A stretch of 64,000 nt of DNA, from NCBI GenBank assembly GCA_017521245.1, contig JAFXDI010000001.1, positions 161,178 to 225,177 on the forward strand, in the 5' to 3' direction. Of this stretch, positions 26,523-36,997 are shown piece after piece. Source of the stretch: Bacteroidales bacterium. GTDB taxonomy: Bacteria; Bacteroidota; Bacteroidia; Bacteroidales; G3-4614. Positions within the stretch are counted from its first letter, which is position 1, and every line of letters starts with the position of its first letter. Under the pieces are notes generated by a model, which was not told the DNA's origin, did no database searches, and worked only from the letters and a program-made list of their open reading frames with translations. Position numbers and translations under genes: made by a program.

Positions 26523-29500
26523 TTACTCCCTTCTTGATAAGTTCAATTGAACAGCAATACCATAACTAATATCAGTTGTAGGGTATGCAGTAGAAGATAT
26601 AAGCGGAGTATTTATTTGATGATCATAGAATGCTTTAAGAGTAAGCATACGACTAACTGCATAATTCGCTGAAATCTTAATAGAGAACGTTTTAGCGCCC
26701 GATGTTGCTTGAGTTAAGTACTCCTCAATCTTACGAATTAACGCAGTAGAAGTTCTGTACGAAATATCTGCTTGAAGTTTAAGATCGCTACTGAAACCAC
26801 CAGCATTACGAGACCCACCCTTACCAAACTTAAAGTTTACGAAAGTATAGCCAGCACCAATAGAAAGTTCTCTTGATGAAGACTCAACAATCTGTCCCGA
26901 TGAAGGATTAAGAGTAACAGTTCTGCTATCTTTATAAGAAGATCTTACAGAAACACTATTTCTCAAAGTCATATCAATACCCAACAGAGGATTGAAACTT
27001 TCAGTTAAAACAACCGAGCCAATATCGTATGGCGAAGAGGGAAGAGGAGCACCAGTCTGCTCATCTTTAACAAAACCATAACCATCTCCAGCATCAGCCC
27101 AGTTTAAGAACGAGGTAAATGAGCCCACACTATAAACGCAGCTATAAGCGTGAGAGAAAGTAAAACTCTTAAAGTGTTCTTTCATCTTTTTGAGTTTACT
27201 CAAACCATCGTATGTAATACGCCAGTTAGGAAGGATACGCTTCATACTTGGGAATGCAGTAAGTTCAATAGATGAAGCATCTCTTCCGGTATATGCCGCA
27301 ATAAATGCAGGAATCATAACATCCGAAGATGTCTTCTTTACACCACCATTCTTAGTATCATAAGGTTTACCGTTAAGCATCTTATCGTTAATAAACTTAG
27401 CCGAAGGATATTTAACACCTTTATAAGCGTTCTCAATTCTACCCGCAACAATATCTCTATAAGCAAGGAAATTATCAAAATTATCCGATTGATAACCCTT
27501 ATCAGCATTCATGCTTTTGAATATACCTTGCATACCAACAGTAGTCATTGAGAAGTTACCACCGCGAGATGTAGGTCTTCCGTCAAACATAAACTGAATT
27601 TGGTTATTGTTGCTCTTTGAGTAAGTTGCAGTAAGAGTAATTTTTAATCCTTTAATAGGCTCAACAGTAGCATCAACCATCAAATCTTTCGAAATCATTG
27701 CAATGGCAGGAGATACCAACGAAGAATTATTTGTAATCAACCACCCCTTATCAATAGCCTTATCAATATAACCCTCACCAGGCATACCAAAGGCAAAATC
27801 AAGACCTGGAGACAACGAACTAGTAGCAGTATTTTGTCCCAATATATCCGACACACCAGGAGTAAACGAAGGTAGTGTCATAGAACTTGTCTGCTTATAC
27901 TGTACATTAACATTACGCAACATCATAGCAAAACGAGCAAGGTACTCACCGGTCTTGTACAACTTACTATCCTCTTTGTTGGTAGCAGGAACAGTTCTGC
28001 TAATCTTAACAGTAATATTAATAGAGTCTAAGTTATTAATGCGTATGCTGTTTTTGTTAATAGTTTTGTATTTTAAGGTATAAAGTTTACCCTCGTTAGT
28101 ACGTCCTACAATACGTAACTTCTTGGTATCTAAGTTGTGTTGTACAACAATACCACTATCTTTCGATAGAGTAATCTTCTGTTCAAAACTATTTTTGTTT
28201 GCACTCTTCTTAGCGGCAGCCGATGATTTTGAACTACTCTTCTTCTTAGAACTACTTCTTGAGCCTTTTGAAGAACTTGAGAATTTACGGTTAACCTCTT
28301 TCAAATATTTCGATTTATTATAAAGAGTTTCAAAGTTAAATTTACCGGTGACACCAAGTTGAGCATTATTGCTGATTGTATTACCAATAACAGTATTTTC
28401 GTCAATAAAAGCACCTCTATCCCAAGTATATGTGGCGGCGTAAGAACCTTGTAAGTTAATCCAATCCAATATAGGGCTCTTTGAAAGAGGAAGAGTTATC
28501 GATGCGTTAAACGATTGATTATATTTCCAAGGAGTACCAAGTTTTAGAATACTTTCGGTAACAGTATCTTTCCACGCCTTAAACTCATCGGGGAATAGAG
28601 CTTTATTAACGACACCCGAAGGCTCATCAATATGAGCATTAGTCATTGATGAGAACGAAAGATTAGTACAACGAAGTATGTTCCATTGAATAGAGAATTG
28701 TCTATCCCAGTAGAAGTTCTTATTAACCGATACAGGAATTTGAGCAGTAACGTCATTCTCTATATTACGCTCCTGTTGCTCATTGTACATACGCGAAATA
28801 TTTGTTGCGAAAGTAATTGAGTTTGGAACATAATTAATAGCCATCTCTTTGAAAGTATCAAGATGTTTTGATTTACCTTTCAACTTCTCAAAGGGTTTCC
28901 AAGGCTTAACAAAAGGAGTATATGCGTAATTTAGATTAAACCTACGGTCTCTTGAATTTTCGAATGTGCTTGTAATAGATTGATTATCTTGTTTATTACA
29001 AGAGTAACTCATAGTTAAGTTTGCAGGGTCCCAAGGCATTGGATTCTTACTTTGAATATCAAATTTAAAACCAGTAAGACTAAAGTTACGAGAGCGAGAC
29101 CTATCTAAAACAATATTTTTAATTGAGTCCCTCTCTGTTTCAGTAGCACAAGCCTCCAAAGCATCACTCATCAAAACATCTTCATCCAAAGGATTATATT
29201 TAGGCATATTTCTCTCCTCAAAGTATGAGTAATATAGAGGAGCTTTAAGTTTGACCTTTTCAGGGAGGAATCTACCGGCATCAATAACAAACGAGAAGTT
29301 ATATTGATAGTAATCTTCTAATCTTCGTTCATTAAGAGTTTGGTCAACACCACCAAAACCAGCAGTCTCAATATGAGTACCACCAGCAATAGTGGCAAGG
29401 TCCGAGATATTAAGATTAGCATCTGCTTTGAATCCCCAACCGCCATCTTGTTTAAAACCAGAGAGACGTAACTCGTTAACCCATACAATAATATCTTTTG

Positions 29501-32500
29501 TAGTAGCCGAGTTGTTTCTAATACCAATAACCACCGACTCCATATTAGATATAGATGGATTACCAACCACAGTAACGCGGTTAGTCTTCTTCTCAGGGTC
29601 ATATATTGAGTAAGGATTACCAAACGAAACACCTGCTTCGCCTCTCGATTTAGCACTGTTACGTTGTTTTTTAGCCTCAGTAAGTAATGCCAATGGGAAG
29701 TCAATCATATTACTCTCAGGCCAAACCGCCTCTTGGTCGTTAGTATTGTATGTGTTGTAGTTACCTTCTGGTGTAAGTTTAAGAGGTACTTCATATTCAT
29801 AATAGTTTGAACGGATATCCGAGCCAACCCTTATAAACACCGAAATCTCACCATCCTTCAAACTTGTTTTATCATCAATAAGTTTTTCAGCGTGAACAAA
29901 CATTTGTAATCTCTCATAGTTTCTCACATCCAAGCCCGAAGTCTTATATATGGCGCGAGCATTCTTTGAAGGGAGGTTAGTAACCTTCAACGAAATAGAT
30001 TGCTCATTAAGTTGAGTAATTTGCGATTGGTCAGGCGAGATAATACGAGTAACACCCGGAGGAAGAACATAGTTTACAGGTTTTTGACCAGCATTCTCCT
30101 CAATATTAACAACCGAAACATCCAAATCTCCTTCAGCGGGTAGGGTAGTACCACCACTCTTATCATCATTATGGAGTCTCAAGTTATAACTACGCCAATC
30201 ACCTCTTACAAGTTCCAATGAAGCAAGGCGAAGGTGAATCTCCTTTTTGAAACCAGTCATAAACATACGAGCAAAACGTATAGTCTTAAAGTCTTGAATA
30301 GAACCAACTGTTTCGCGAGGCATGTGGCTGCCATCACCAGTAACCTCTTTCAAAGGAATTTTAAACTGATACCATTTAACAGTAGTACTCTCTCCGTTAC
30401 GAAGAGTAACAGCACTCTCTTGTTCAGCAGTAATATAGTTCCTGCCAACAACAAGATCTTCAGGAGTAATTTTTATACCATATTGGTAATATCTCTCATA
30501 CTCATCAAGAGTATTATCTTGGTTAATATCCTCAACATCGGGAACACTCTTTGAAGATTGATACTCAGAATCCTCTGCATCGTCAGGAGAGTTAGAGTTA
30601 GCTTCAGTACCATTATATCTTTTATATCGCTCTAATATTGAGTATTCAGCATCATCGTAATCAGCACCTCTGTAAAAATGATAATTATCACCAGCGGGGT
30701 CATTAAATGGAGAGAATTGGTCGTATGAATATCTCTGTTGAGTCTCTTGAGATAGAACCTGTCTAAGTCTATCAACGTAGTTTTTGTATTCGCCAAAATT
30801 TCGTTCCTCTTCAGAAGATAAACCATCCAGACCAACATCCTGTTTCGCTCTTCCCTCAGAATTGTTATCAAAAGCGTAAGTAACAGACTGCTGACGTGAT
30901 ACCTTACCCCAAACGGTATTTTCAACCATATCGTTGTTCCCGTCTGTTGGCAAACCATTCTCGAACGACTTTTTACCATCTTTAAGAATATCCTCCGAAA
31001 TCTCACCAAAGTTAAAGTATAGATAACCACCATTATTTTTGTCGTAGATAAATGGATCTAACATCCAGAATTGCAAATATTCAATATTCGCTGACTCAAA
31101 ATCGGTGTTGTCCATCTTACGCATAATACCACCCCAACGCATCTCAGGATTTTGTAGTGAACCATCGGGGTTAATATTTGAAGCATCCAAAGAGTAAGGA
31201 CCACGCTCTGTCGGGTAGAACGATAAGTTCAATACTTGAAGCAAAGAAGACTCGCCATAACTCAACTCCCTATTAGGAAATACCTCCGAAGATTGCACCT
31301 CTCTAACGTAGTGGTTCGAGAGTTGGTCAAGGTCATTCTTTATATGAACAGGAGTTAAATTAGAGTTCTTTTGAGTAAATAACCTGTCAATATAATACCA
31401 TGCAAACAATGCTCTGTTTTTACCGTATGCAATATCGTTCGATAATTTAGACTCTGGGAACATTGAAGGAGTTGAAGCCAAGTTCCAAGCGTAAGGTAAT
31501 CTAATATCGTTCTGTGATTGAGAGTATTCAAAGTCATCAATATAAGATACCGCTTTCGATTGCTTAGTAGAAGGAATTAGCTGAGCAAACTCTGCATTAA
31601 TAGTAAGTTTTGAGGGTGCAGTAGCATTAACCGTAGGAATCTTGTTAAACAGATTAGTAAGCCATTGAAACTCTGTAGTATATGAAGTGTTGACACCCCA
31701 AATAGTATTATTTATAACCTCGTTACCAACGGTAAGTTTCTCGGTTAAAGCCTTTTCTCCCATGTGCATAATAGTAGCACCAACTCTAAAGTTTTTAGTA
31801 AAGTCGTAGTTAAGGTCAAGACCAACAAGTGTCTTCCGTTGCATATTAAACATCTCCTGACTCTCAAGAGAAACCTTAATGTTACCAGCATCGGCATAAC
31901 CCTGATTAATGATGGTAACAGTACCCATTGTATAATCAACAGTATAGTCAACATTCTCAACAAGAGTAACACCACCAGCAGTAACCTTAACCGATCCTCT
32001 TGCAACATTCATAGAGTTAAGCTGAATAGTATTACCCGATGAGGCTTTATATTCTCCTTGAAGAGTAAACTTGTTCTTATCGGTAAACTGACGAGCAACA
32101 GTTTGAGTAGAGTCGTAAAGTTCCTGATATATATACTTATCAACATCAGGAACAGAACCACCAATCATCTTTTTCAAGTGCGAACCAAAAGGCTCAAGAA
32201 CTGGGAATATAATCCTTCCCTTATTCGATGTAACAGTATAACCCTCAACGTAGTCAAACACACCATCAGGGTTAGGTTCATCCTTAGAGTCTAACCTGTC
32301 AAGGTTCATAACTTTAATAAGTTGTTTACCCTTAATATCCCCTAAACTCATATAAGTTACCTGAGTTCCCGAAGTATCGTTACGGAAATAGATCTGCAAT
32401 TTAAACTTATCCTTTTGAATTTGATATGCCTCAAGCGAGTAGATGTTTTTCATCATCAAATCCCAAATAGGTTCCGAGGTCATAACGGTAGTAGATTTAA

Positions 32501-34031
32501 GCATCTTAACAATCAAACTCGAAGAGGCATCACTAATGTCAGCCGCAAACTCTCCCACCTGAAATACCTCTCCATTTTTAGTATATTCGTATGCAACAGC
32601 AATAACCTCATCAGCATTTATGCGTTGATTAAGCGAGATATATCCCAATTGAGTGTTAATTGAGTATTCACTTGCTTCAAGACGTCTTGCACTCTCAATC
32701 TTAACATAATCCTTACCACCGCTAATACCATAACTCTCAAGCGGAGCAAGAACTTGTCCAACAAGAGAAATATTACGAGCATCAGGATATGAATTTACAA
32801 TCTCTTTGTAAAGAGTATTAGCATCATTAGCAGGGTTAGCATAACCAGTTGCTTGCCAGTGAGAGTTTGAGATATGCTCTTGTTTCTCCTCTCCCAAATC
32901 AGCAAAAGCAATAAGGTTGCGAGTATTACCATAACTGCTTTTTTTGTTGGTAACCCACACCTCTATGCGGTTGATAGTAACACCCGAAGAGATAAAAGGA
33001 AGTTTAGCAACACTTGTCTCGTAGTTGTCGCGGAAGTTGTGAGCAAGAAAGAAGTGTCTGTTCTCATCATACTTATCAACACCCATTGTAAACTCGGTAA
33101 GTTGAGCGCCATTCTTTGAATTAACCTGTTTTGATTCAGCCTCTTGTTGTGAAGCCAAAGCAGTTAAAGTAAGTTTACCAAATTGAAGTTGAGTTTTAAT
33201 ACCAAACAACGAAGTTCCTCCTTGAATAAGAGAAGAGTTTGTAGTCATGCTTACATTACCCGCTTCAATACTCTTAATTATTTGATCCTCTTCACCCTCG
33301 TATTTTAGGTTAAGTTTTTGAGAGTCAAAACTAAAAGTAGCATCTGTATTGTAGTTCATTGAGAAGTTCAACTTATTACCAACCGAGGCCTTAATGTTAG
33401 CCTGAATCTTCTCATCAAAATCAAAGTAAGTCTTTCTCCTTGCCTCCATTGATAGAGCAGGGTTGTCAGTTTTGTTAGTTTTGATAGCCATCTTCAGTTC
33501 AGCCGATCCTTGAGTAGTAATTCTCACACCACCGGGGCCAAACACTTTATCTAAAGGACCAAGGTTAAACTGCATATCAAAGATATCAAATTTCTTCTTG
33601 CCACCCTTAATATTCTCGTTATTCTTCTCGTGGTAGTATGCCTGCATTGATTTTCTTAAAGAGTAGTCGCCATACTCTTTAGCAGTAAGCATCATAGGAG
33701 TAGAGATCTCCATATCCGCAACACGAGTTTTCATAATATAACACCCAGTTATGGGGTCATACTCAATCTCTGATTTAACATTATCAGGAGTCTTTAAGTC
33801 GGCAGGAGCAACAGTCTCTAAATCTTTGTACTCCTCAATAGTAGTTTTTTTAACAGAAAATCTTGGTTTTTCATGTTTTTGAGGCTGAGGGGAGGGATTA
33901 ACCGAGATAGTATCGGTCGAAATAACCTCTTGAAGTTCGTTAACTCGATTATATGCAGCAAAAGCAGAATAGCATCCTATTCCGCTTATTGCCAATATTG
34001 TGAATATAATCAGTAATCGAATCTTTTTCAT
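26523..34031 (-). CDS. sprA: T9SS outer membrane translon SprA (Sov)
   Basis: 2502 residues, the giant single-chain beta-barrel that is the type IX secretion pore in the outer membrane (Sov in Porphyromonas, SprA in Flavobacterium). Length, N-terminal hydrophobic segment (about 5-27) and the many alternating beta strands through the whole chain fit the family. It ends in a C-terminal strand (YGIAVQLNLSRRE). A Ser/Lys/Ala-rich low-complexity stretch lies at about 1918-1945, between barrel-forming parts. It lies 48 bp downstream of ruvA in the same direction. Its cargo is visible in the same window: the GH85 proteins at 48570-60514 end in T9SS type A sorting domains. It is convergent with the sulfatase gene, with only 45 bp and no obvious terminator between. 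Confidence 0.96.
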   Translation of the reverse strand: MKKIRLLIIFTILAISGIGCYSAFAAYNRVNELQEVISTDTISVNPSPQPQKHEKPRFSVKKTTIEEYKDLETVAPADLKTPDNVKSEIEYDPITGCYIMKTRVADMEISTPMMLTAKEYGDYSLRKSMQAYYHEKNNENIKGGKKKFDIFDMQFNLGPLDKVFGPGGVRITTQGSAELKMAIKTNKTDNPALSMEARRKTYFDFDEKIQANIKASVGNKLNFSMNYNTDATFSFDSQKLNLKYEGEEDQIIKSIEAGNVSMTTNSSLIQGGTSLFGIKTQLQFGKLTLTALASQQEAESKQVNSKNGAQLTEFTMGVDKYDENRHFFLAHNFRDNYETSVAKLPFISSGVTINRIEVWVTNKKSSYGNTRNLIAFADLGEEKQEHISNSHWQATGYANPANDANTLYKEIVNSYPDARNISLVGQVLAPLESYGISGGKDYVKIESARRLEASEYSINTQLGYISLNQRINADEVIAVAYEYTKNGEVFQVGEFAADISDASSSLIVKMLKSTTVMTSEPIWDLMMKNIYSLEAYQIQKDKFKLQIYFRNDTSGTQVTYMSLGDIKGKQLIKVMNLDRLDSKDEPNPDGVFDYVEGYTVTSNKGRIIFPVLEPFGSHLKKMIGGSVPDVDKYIYQELYDSTQTVARQFTDKNKFTLQGEYKASSGNTIQLNSMNVARGSVKVTAGGVTLVENVDYTVDYTMGTVTIINQGYADAGNIKVSLESQEMFNMQRKTLVGLDLNYDFTKNFRVGATIMHMGEKALTEKLTVGNEVINNTIWGVNTSYTTEFQWLTNLFNKIPTVNATAPSKLTINAEFAQLIPSTKQSKAVSYIDDFEYSQSQNDIRLPYAWNLASTPSMFPESKLSNDIAYGKNRALFAWYYIDRLFTQKNSNLTPVHIKNDLDQLSNHYVREVQSSEVFPNRELSYGESSLLQVLNLSFYPTERGPYSLDASNINPDGSLQNPEMRWGGIMRKMDNTDFESANIEYLQFWMLDPFIYDKNNGGYLYFNFGEISEDILKDGKKSFENGLPTDGNNDMVENTVWGKVSRQQSVTYAFDNNSEGRAKQDVGLDGLSSEEERNFGEYKNYVDRLRQVLSQETQQRYSYDQFSPFNDPAGDNYHFYRGADYDDAEYSILERYKRYNGTEANSNSPDDAEDSEYQSSKSVPDVEDINQDNTLDEYERYYQYGIKITPEDLVVGRNYITAEQESAVTLRNGESTTVKWYQFKIPLKEVTGDGSHMPRETVGSIQDFKTIRFARMFMTGFKKEIHLRLASLELVRGDWRSYNLRLHNDDKSGGTTLPAEGDLDVSVVNIEENAGQKPVNYVLPPGVTRIISPDQSQITQLNEQSISLKVTNLPSKNARAIYKTSGLDVRNYERLQMFVHAEKLIDDKTSLKDGEISVFIRVGSDIRSNYYEYEVPLKLTPEGNYNTYNTNDQEAVWPESNMIDFPLALLTEAKKQRNSAKSRGEAGVSFGNPYSIYDPEKKTNRVTVVGNPSISNMESVVIGIRNNSATTKDIIVWVNELRLSGFKQDGGWGFKADANLNISDLATIAGGTHIETAGFGGVDQTLNERRLEDYYQYNFSFVIDAGRFLPEKVKLKAPLYYSYFEERNMPKYNPLDEDVLMSDALEACATETERDSIKNIVLDRSRSRNFSLTGFKFDIQSKNPMPWDPANLTMSYSCNKQDNQSITSTFENSRDRRFNLNYAYTPFVKPWKPFEKLKGKSKHLDTFKEMAINYVPNSITFATNISRMYNEQQERNIENDVTAQIPVSVNKNFYWDRQFSIQWNILRCTNLSFSSMTNAHIDEPSGVVNKALFPDEFKAWKDTVTESILKLGTPWKYNQSFNASITLPLSKSPILDWINLQGSYAATYTWDRGAFIDENTVIGNTISNNAQLGVTGKFNFETLYNKSKYLKEVNRKFSSSSKGSRSSSKKKSSSKSSAAAKKSANKNSFEQKITLSKDSGIVVQHNLDTKKLRIVGRTNEGKLYTLKYKTINKNSIRINNLDSINITVKISRTVPATNKEDSKLYKTGEYLARFAMMLRNVNVQYKQTSSMTLPSFTPGVSDILGQNTATSSLSPGLDFAFGMPGEGYIDKAIDKGWLITNNSSLVSPAIAMISKDLMVDATVEPIKGLKITLTATYSKSNNNQIQFMFDGRPTSRGGNFSMTTVGMQGIFKSMNADKGYQSDNFDNFLAYRDIVAGRIENAYKGVKYPSAKFINDKMLNGKPYDTKNGGVKKTSSDVMIPAFIAAYTGRDASSIELTAFPSMKRILPNWRITYDGLSKLKKMKEHFKSFTFSHAYSCVYSVGSFTSFLNWADAGDGYGFVKDEQTGAPLPSSPYDIGSVVLTESFNPLLGIDMTLRNSVSVRSSYKDSRTVTLNPSSGQIVESSSRELSIGAGYTFVNFKFGKGGSRNAGGFSSDLKLQADISYRTSTALIRKIEEYLTQATSGAKTFSIKISANYAVSRMLTLKAFYDHQINTPLISSTAYPTTDISYGIAVQLNLSRRE

Positions 34032-34079
34032 TAAAACCGCACCTCTTTTGTTAATTACTACAAAAGTGGAACGGATTGT

Positions 34080-34661
34080 TTATAAGGCTTTTAGAGCCGC
34101 CTTGATAAGTTCTTCCACTTTGTAGGCAGGGTTCTCTTTTGAGATTTTTTGCACCACTTTTTTTGCGGCAGGTTGAGGGTATCCCAACATAACCAAAGCA
34201 GCAATAGTCTCCTCTTGAACCTCTTGTTCTTCACGCGTACCTATAATAAACGTAGAATCACCCACTTTTATTTTATCTTTAAGGTCAACAATTATTCTTT
34301 CTGCAGTTTTTGTGCCAATACCTTTTACATTTTTGAGCAAACCAACATTACCAGAGGCAATTACATTTTCCAATTCAGAGGGGGTAAAAGACGATAAAAT
34401 TATACGGGCAGTATTAGGACCAACACCCGATACAGAGATTAGTAAAATAAACAACTCTCTCTCTTGTTTTTTTACAAAACCATATAGCAGATGAGCATCC
34501 TCTCTAATAGCCTCATAAATATATAGTTTACACTCTTCACCCTCTTTTAGAAGGGAGTATGAAGTAAGCGAAATATTAACATCATATCCCACGCCATAGC
34601 ATTCAATAACAGCATTAGCAGGAGTAATTTCTGTAATCTTACCTTTAAGATATTCAATCAT
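34080..34661 (-). CDS. ruvA: Holliday junction branch migration protein RuvA
   Basis: 193 residues, the normal RuvA length. The N-terminal OB fold ([28 protein letters not shown], here 1-28) is followed by helix-hairpin-helix motifs ([15 protein letters not shown] and [20 protein letters not shown]) and a C-terminal domain III (about 145-193) that contacts RuvB. RuvA tetramers bind four-way junctions and target RuvB for branch migration. It is the first gene of a likely ruvA-sprA transcript. A minus-strand TATATTTG box at 34707-34700 sits in the repeat region just upstream. Confidence 0.96.
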   Translation of the reverse strand: MIEYLKGKITEITPANAVIECYGVGYDVNISLTSYSLLKEGEECKLYIYEAIREDAHLLYGFVKKQERELFILLISVSGVGPNTARIILSSFTPSELENVIASGNVGLLKNVKGIGTKTAERIIVDLKDKIKVGDSTFIIGTREEQEVQEETIAALVMLGYPQPAAKKVVQKISKENPAYKVEELIKAALKAL

Positions 34662-34704
34662 AATTTTTTGTAATTATTTGATAATATTTAATCACTTTAC
34701 AAAT

Positions 34705-34874
34705 ATACGATTAAGCGAGCAAAATATAAAGCATGCTTTAATATTTTACAGTGAGCGGTAGTATTTTCGCAGCAGTTTCTATTGCAAAAATACGATTAAG
34801 CGAGCAAAATACAAAGTAAGCATTAATATTTTACATCAAGCGGAAGTATTTTGCAGTTTATTGCAAATAATGTA
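34705..34874. repeat. Two-copy 85-bp tandem repeat upstream of ruvA
   Basis: Copy 1 (34705-34789) and copy 2 (34790-34874) both begin ATACGATTAAGCGAGCAAAA and share TTAATATTTTACA, AGCGG and AGTATTTT in the same order. A degraded third start (GAGCGAGATATT) follows at 34876. Each copy opens with a minus-strand TAnnTTTG-like box (CAAATATA 34700-34707; CAAAAATA 34785-34792). It fills most of the 224-bp gap between ruvA and the histidine kinase gene. Confidence 0.75.
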
Positions 34875-34885
34875 TGAGCGAGATA

Positions 34886-36184
34886 TTACACGTTACTTTG
34901 TTTGCATAAGGTAAAATCAAATCTCAATCCTCCATCAGGTCTATTGCAAACACTAATTCTTCCTCCATGAAATTGAACAGCGTGTTTAACTATCGCAAGT
35001 CCCAGACCAGTGCCACCCTTTTGTCGTGAACGTCCTTTATCAACACGATAAAATCTTTCAAACAATCTAGGTAGTTGTTCCCTGTTAACACCCTTGCCAT
35101 CATCCTCAAATCTAATATGGCACATTTTATCATTGTTCTCAATCAATGATATATAGATATTTTTACCTTCCGAATAAGCAATAGCATTTTCGGTTAAGTT
35201 ACGGAAAATAGAGCCAATAAGAGAAAGATTTCCATTAATGCGAACCTCGCTACTGAAATTTGAATGAAGAGTTATTCCTTCTTCATCGGGAAGAATATCC
35301 AATTCATTCCCAATTTCATTTATTATATCGTTTATAATAACAGGCTCTTTATTTATCAAGGCACTTCCGTCCTCCATTCGTGTAATAAGAGAGACATCAT
35401 CAAGGAGTCTGCGAAGACGCACATTATTGGAATAGCATCTACCTATTAACTCCTGTCTTTTTTCATCACTTAAACTAATTCCCGAGAGTAAGGTTTCAAG
35501 GCAAACCTGTATCGAAGCCACAGGCGTTTTCAATTCGTGATTGATATTGTTTGTGAGTTGTCGTTTAATGCGAATACTCTCTTGTTCTGCCTCATACCTA
35601 TTCACTCGTTCAATATCTTTACCGAGTTTGCGAGTAGAGAAATATGCTATCACGCTCATTAATAATGCAATAGAAATCATAACAACCAAAAACGACCAAT
35701 CTGTAGCCAATAAGTCCTGTAGAGTGTTAGAATAGGGTATAGCCGTACGAACGATAACTCTTTCGCCGTATGTGGCAGAGTAGAAATATTCTCTACCATC
35801 ACTTGTTGATTGTCGTCCTATATGGTAGCCTGAGCCTTTATGTAAAGCATCAGAAATCTCAGGCCTGTTAATATGATTATCAAGAGAGTCGGTAGAAATT
35901 GTATTGTCGTATATTACTGCACCAGACTTGGTTATAAGAGTTATTCTAAGATCGTTAAAAGGTTTTTCGTGACTATTTATATATTCATTGTAATCTTCGC
36001 CATCTTCAATAGCAACTAAAAGATGTCTGTTGAATTGTTGCAGTTGAGCATTCAGGAACTCTGACTTATACTCCTTTTCTCTTATATATTGATAGCCAAT
36101 AAAGCATACCACCATAACCCATGAAAAAATAATGAGTTGCAAAAAGAGTTGTTTATGAAAAGATAATTTAGTCGCGGAAGCCAT
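34886..36184 (-). CDS. phoR: Sensor histidine kinase, PhoR-like
   Basis: 432 residues from ATG 36184 (a TTG six bases upstream is less likely). Two membrane helices (about 10-33 and 163-183) flank a periplasmic sensor of about 130 residues. The phosphoacceptor is His216 in NINHELKTPVASIQ. Catalytic boxes follow: N (LTENAIAYS), G1 (EDDGKGV), F (FERFYRVDKGR) and G2 (GGTGLGLAIVKH). The response-regulator gene upstream overlaps it by 17 bp. Next to a divergent porin-pstSCAB operon, the most likely signal is phosphate limitation; that assignment rests on context. No PAS domain is obvious, unlike E. coli PhoR. Confidence 0.85.
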   Translation of the reverse strand: MASATKLSFHKQLFLQLIIFSWVMVVCFIGYQYIREKEYKSEFLNAQLQQFNRHLLVAIEDGEDYNEYINSHEKPFNDLRITLITKSGAVIYDNTISTDSLDNHINRPEISDALHKGSGYHIGRQSTSDGREYFYSATYGERVIVRTAIPYSNTLQDLLATDWSFLVVMISIALLMSVIAYFSTRKLGKDIERVNRYEAEQESIRIKRQLTNNINHELKTPVASIQVCLETLLSGISLSDEKRQELIGRCYSNNVRLRRLLDDVSLITRMEDGSALINKEPVIINDIINEIGNELDILPDEEGITLHSNFSSEVRINGNLSLIGSIFRNLTENAIAYSEGKNIYISLIENNDKMCHIRFEDDGKGVNREQLPRLFERFYRVDKGRSRQKGGTGLGLAIVKHAVQFHGGRISVCNRPDGGLRFDFTLCKQSNV

Positions 36185-36869
36185 AACCAAAACCAGAACG
36201 AGTAACTATATAAGAACCATATTCACCAATTTTTGAGCGTAGTCGAGTAATGTTCACATCAATAGTGCGGTCAAGCACTATCACCTCATCACTCCAAACT
36301 CTACTTAAGATCTGCTCTCGAGAGCAAATTTCACCTCTGTGGCGTATTAAATAAGCCAATAATTCAAACTCTTTTTTTGCAAGTTTAACCTCAGTACCAT
36401 TTACTAAGCAACGTTTAAAACCCAAATCAAGAGTTAATCCTTCAACTTGTAGTATGTTATTTTTTTCAATAAAGTTATTACCGGTATTTTTACTAGAAGA
36501 TGTTCTACGTAAAACACTCTTTACACGGGCAATAACATTTCTAATAGTATAAGGCTTCACAATATAATCATCTGCACCAAGATTTAACCCCATAATCATA
36601 TCATCTTCACTATCTCGTGCTGTGCAAAAAATTATAGGAATCTCAGAAGTATTTAAATCGGCTTTTAACATTTTAGCCATTTTTATACCGCTGATTTCCC
36701 CCATCATAATATCAAGAAGAATAAGAGAATACGATTGTAAATTTAAAGTTAAAGCCTGTTCTGCGCTATAAGCAATATCCACCTCATAACCCTCATTTTC
36801 AAGATTTAACTTCAGAACTTCGCATAGAGTCTCTTCGTCATCAACTATCAATATACGATTTGTAGCCAT
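36168..36869 (-). CDS. phoB: Response regulator, OmpR/PhoB family
   Basis: 233 residues. The receiver domain (1-120) has phosphoacceptor Asp53 in SLILLDIMMG, acidic residues Asp10-Asp11, and Lys in DDYIVKPY. The C-terminal winged-helix DNA-binding domain (about 138-233) ends RSKIGEYGSYIVTRSGFGYGF, typical of OmpR/PhoB. It overlaps the kinase gene and is divergent from porin-pstSCAB, whose promoter carries an 11-bp-period direct repeat as PhoB sites do. A minus-strand -7 box TAATTTTG is at 36902-36895. The phoB name is inferred from context. Confidence 0.87.
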   Translation of the reverse strand: MATNRILIVDDEETLCEVLKLNLENEGYEVDIAYSAEQALTLNLQSYSLILLDIMMGEISGIKMAKMLKADLNTSEIPIIFCTARDSEDDMIMGLNLGADDYIVKPYTIRNVIARVKSVLRRTSSSKNTGNNFIEKNNILQVEGLTLDLGFKRCLVNGTEVKLAKKEFELLAYLIRHRGEICSREQILSRVWSDEVIVLDRTIDVNITRLRSKIGEYGSYIVTRSGFGYGFRD

Positions 36870-36997
36870 AATCTTTATTAATAAAATTATTTCACAAAAT
36901 TATAGAGATTTATTTAATCTACTGCACCCGATAATCAGATTTAATAAAAATGTAACAATTTATTGAATTTACGATTTAATCAAACCCTAATTATTTT

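Noticed and set aside
34705-34874. CRISPR-like array at the two-copy repeat upstream of ruvA
   Set aside because: There are only two long, imperfect copies directly abutting, without spacers, and no cas genes are nearby.
36185-36190. Earlier TTG start for the histidine kinase gene
   Set aside because: The ATG at 36184 is two codons downstream and is a far more usual start in this window.
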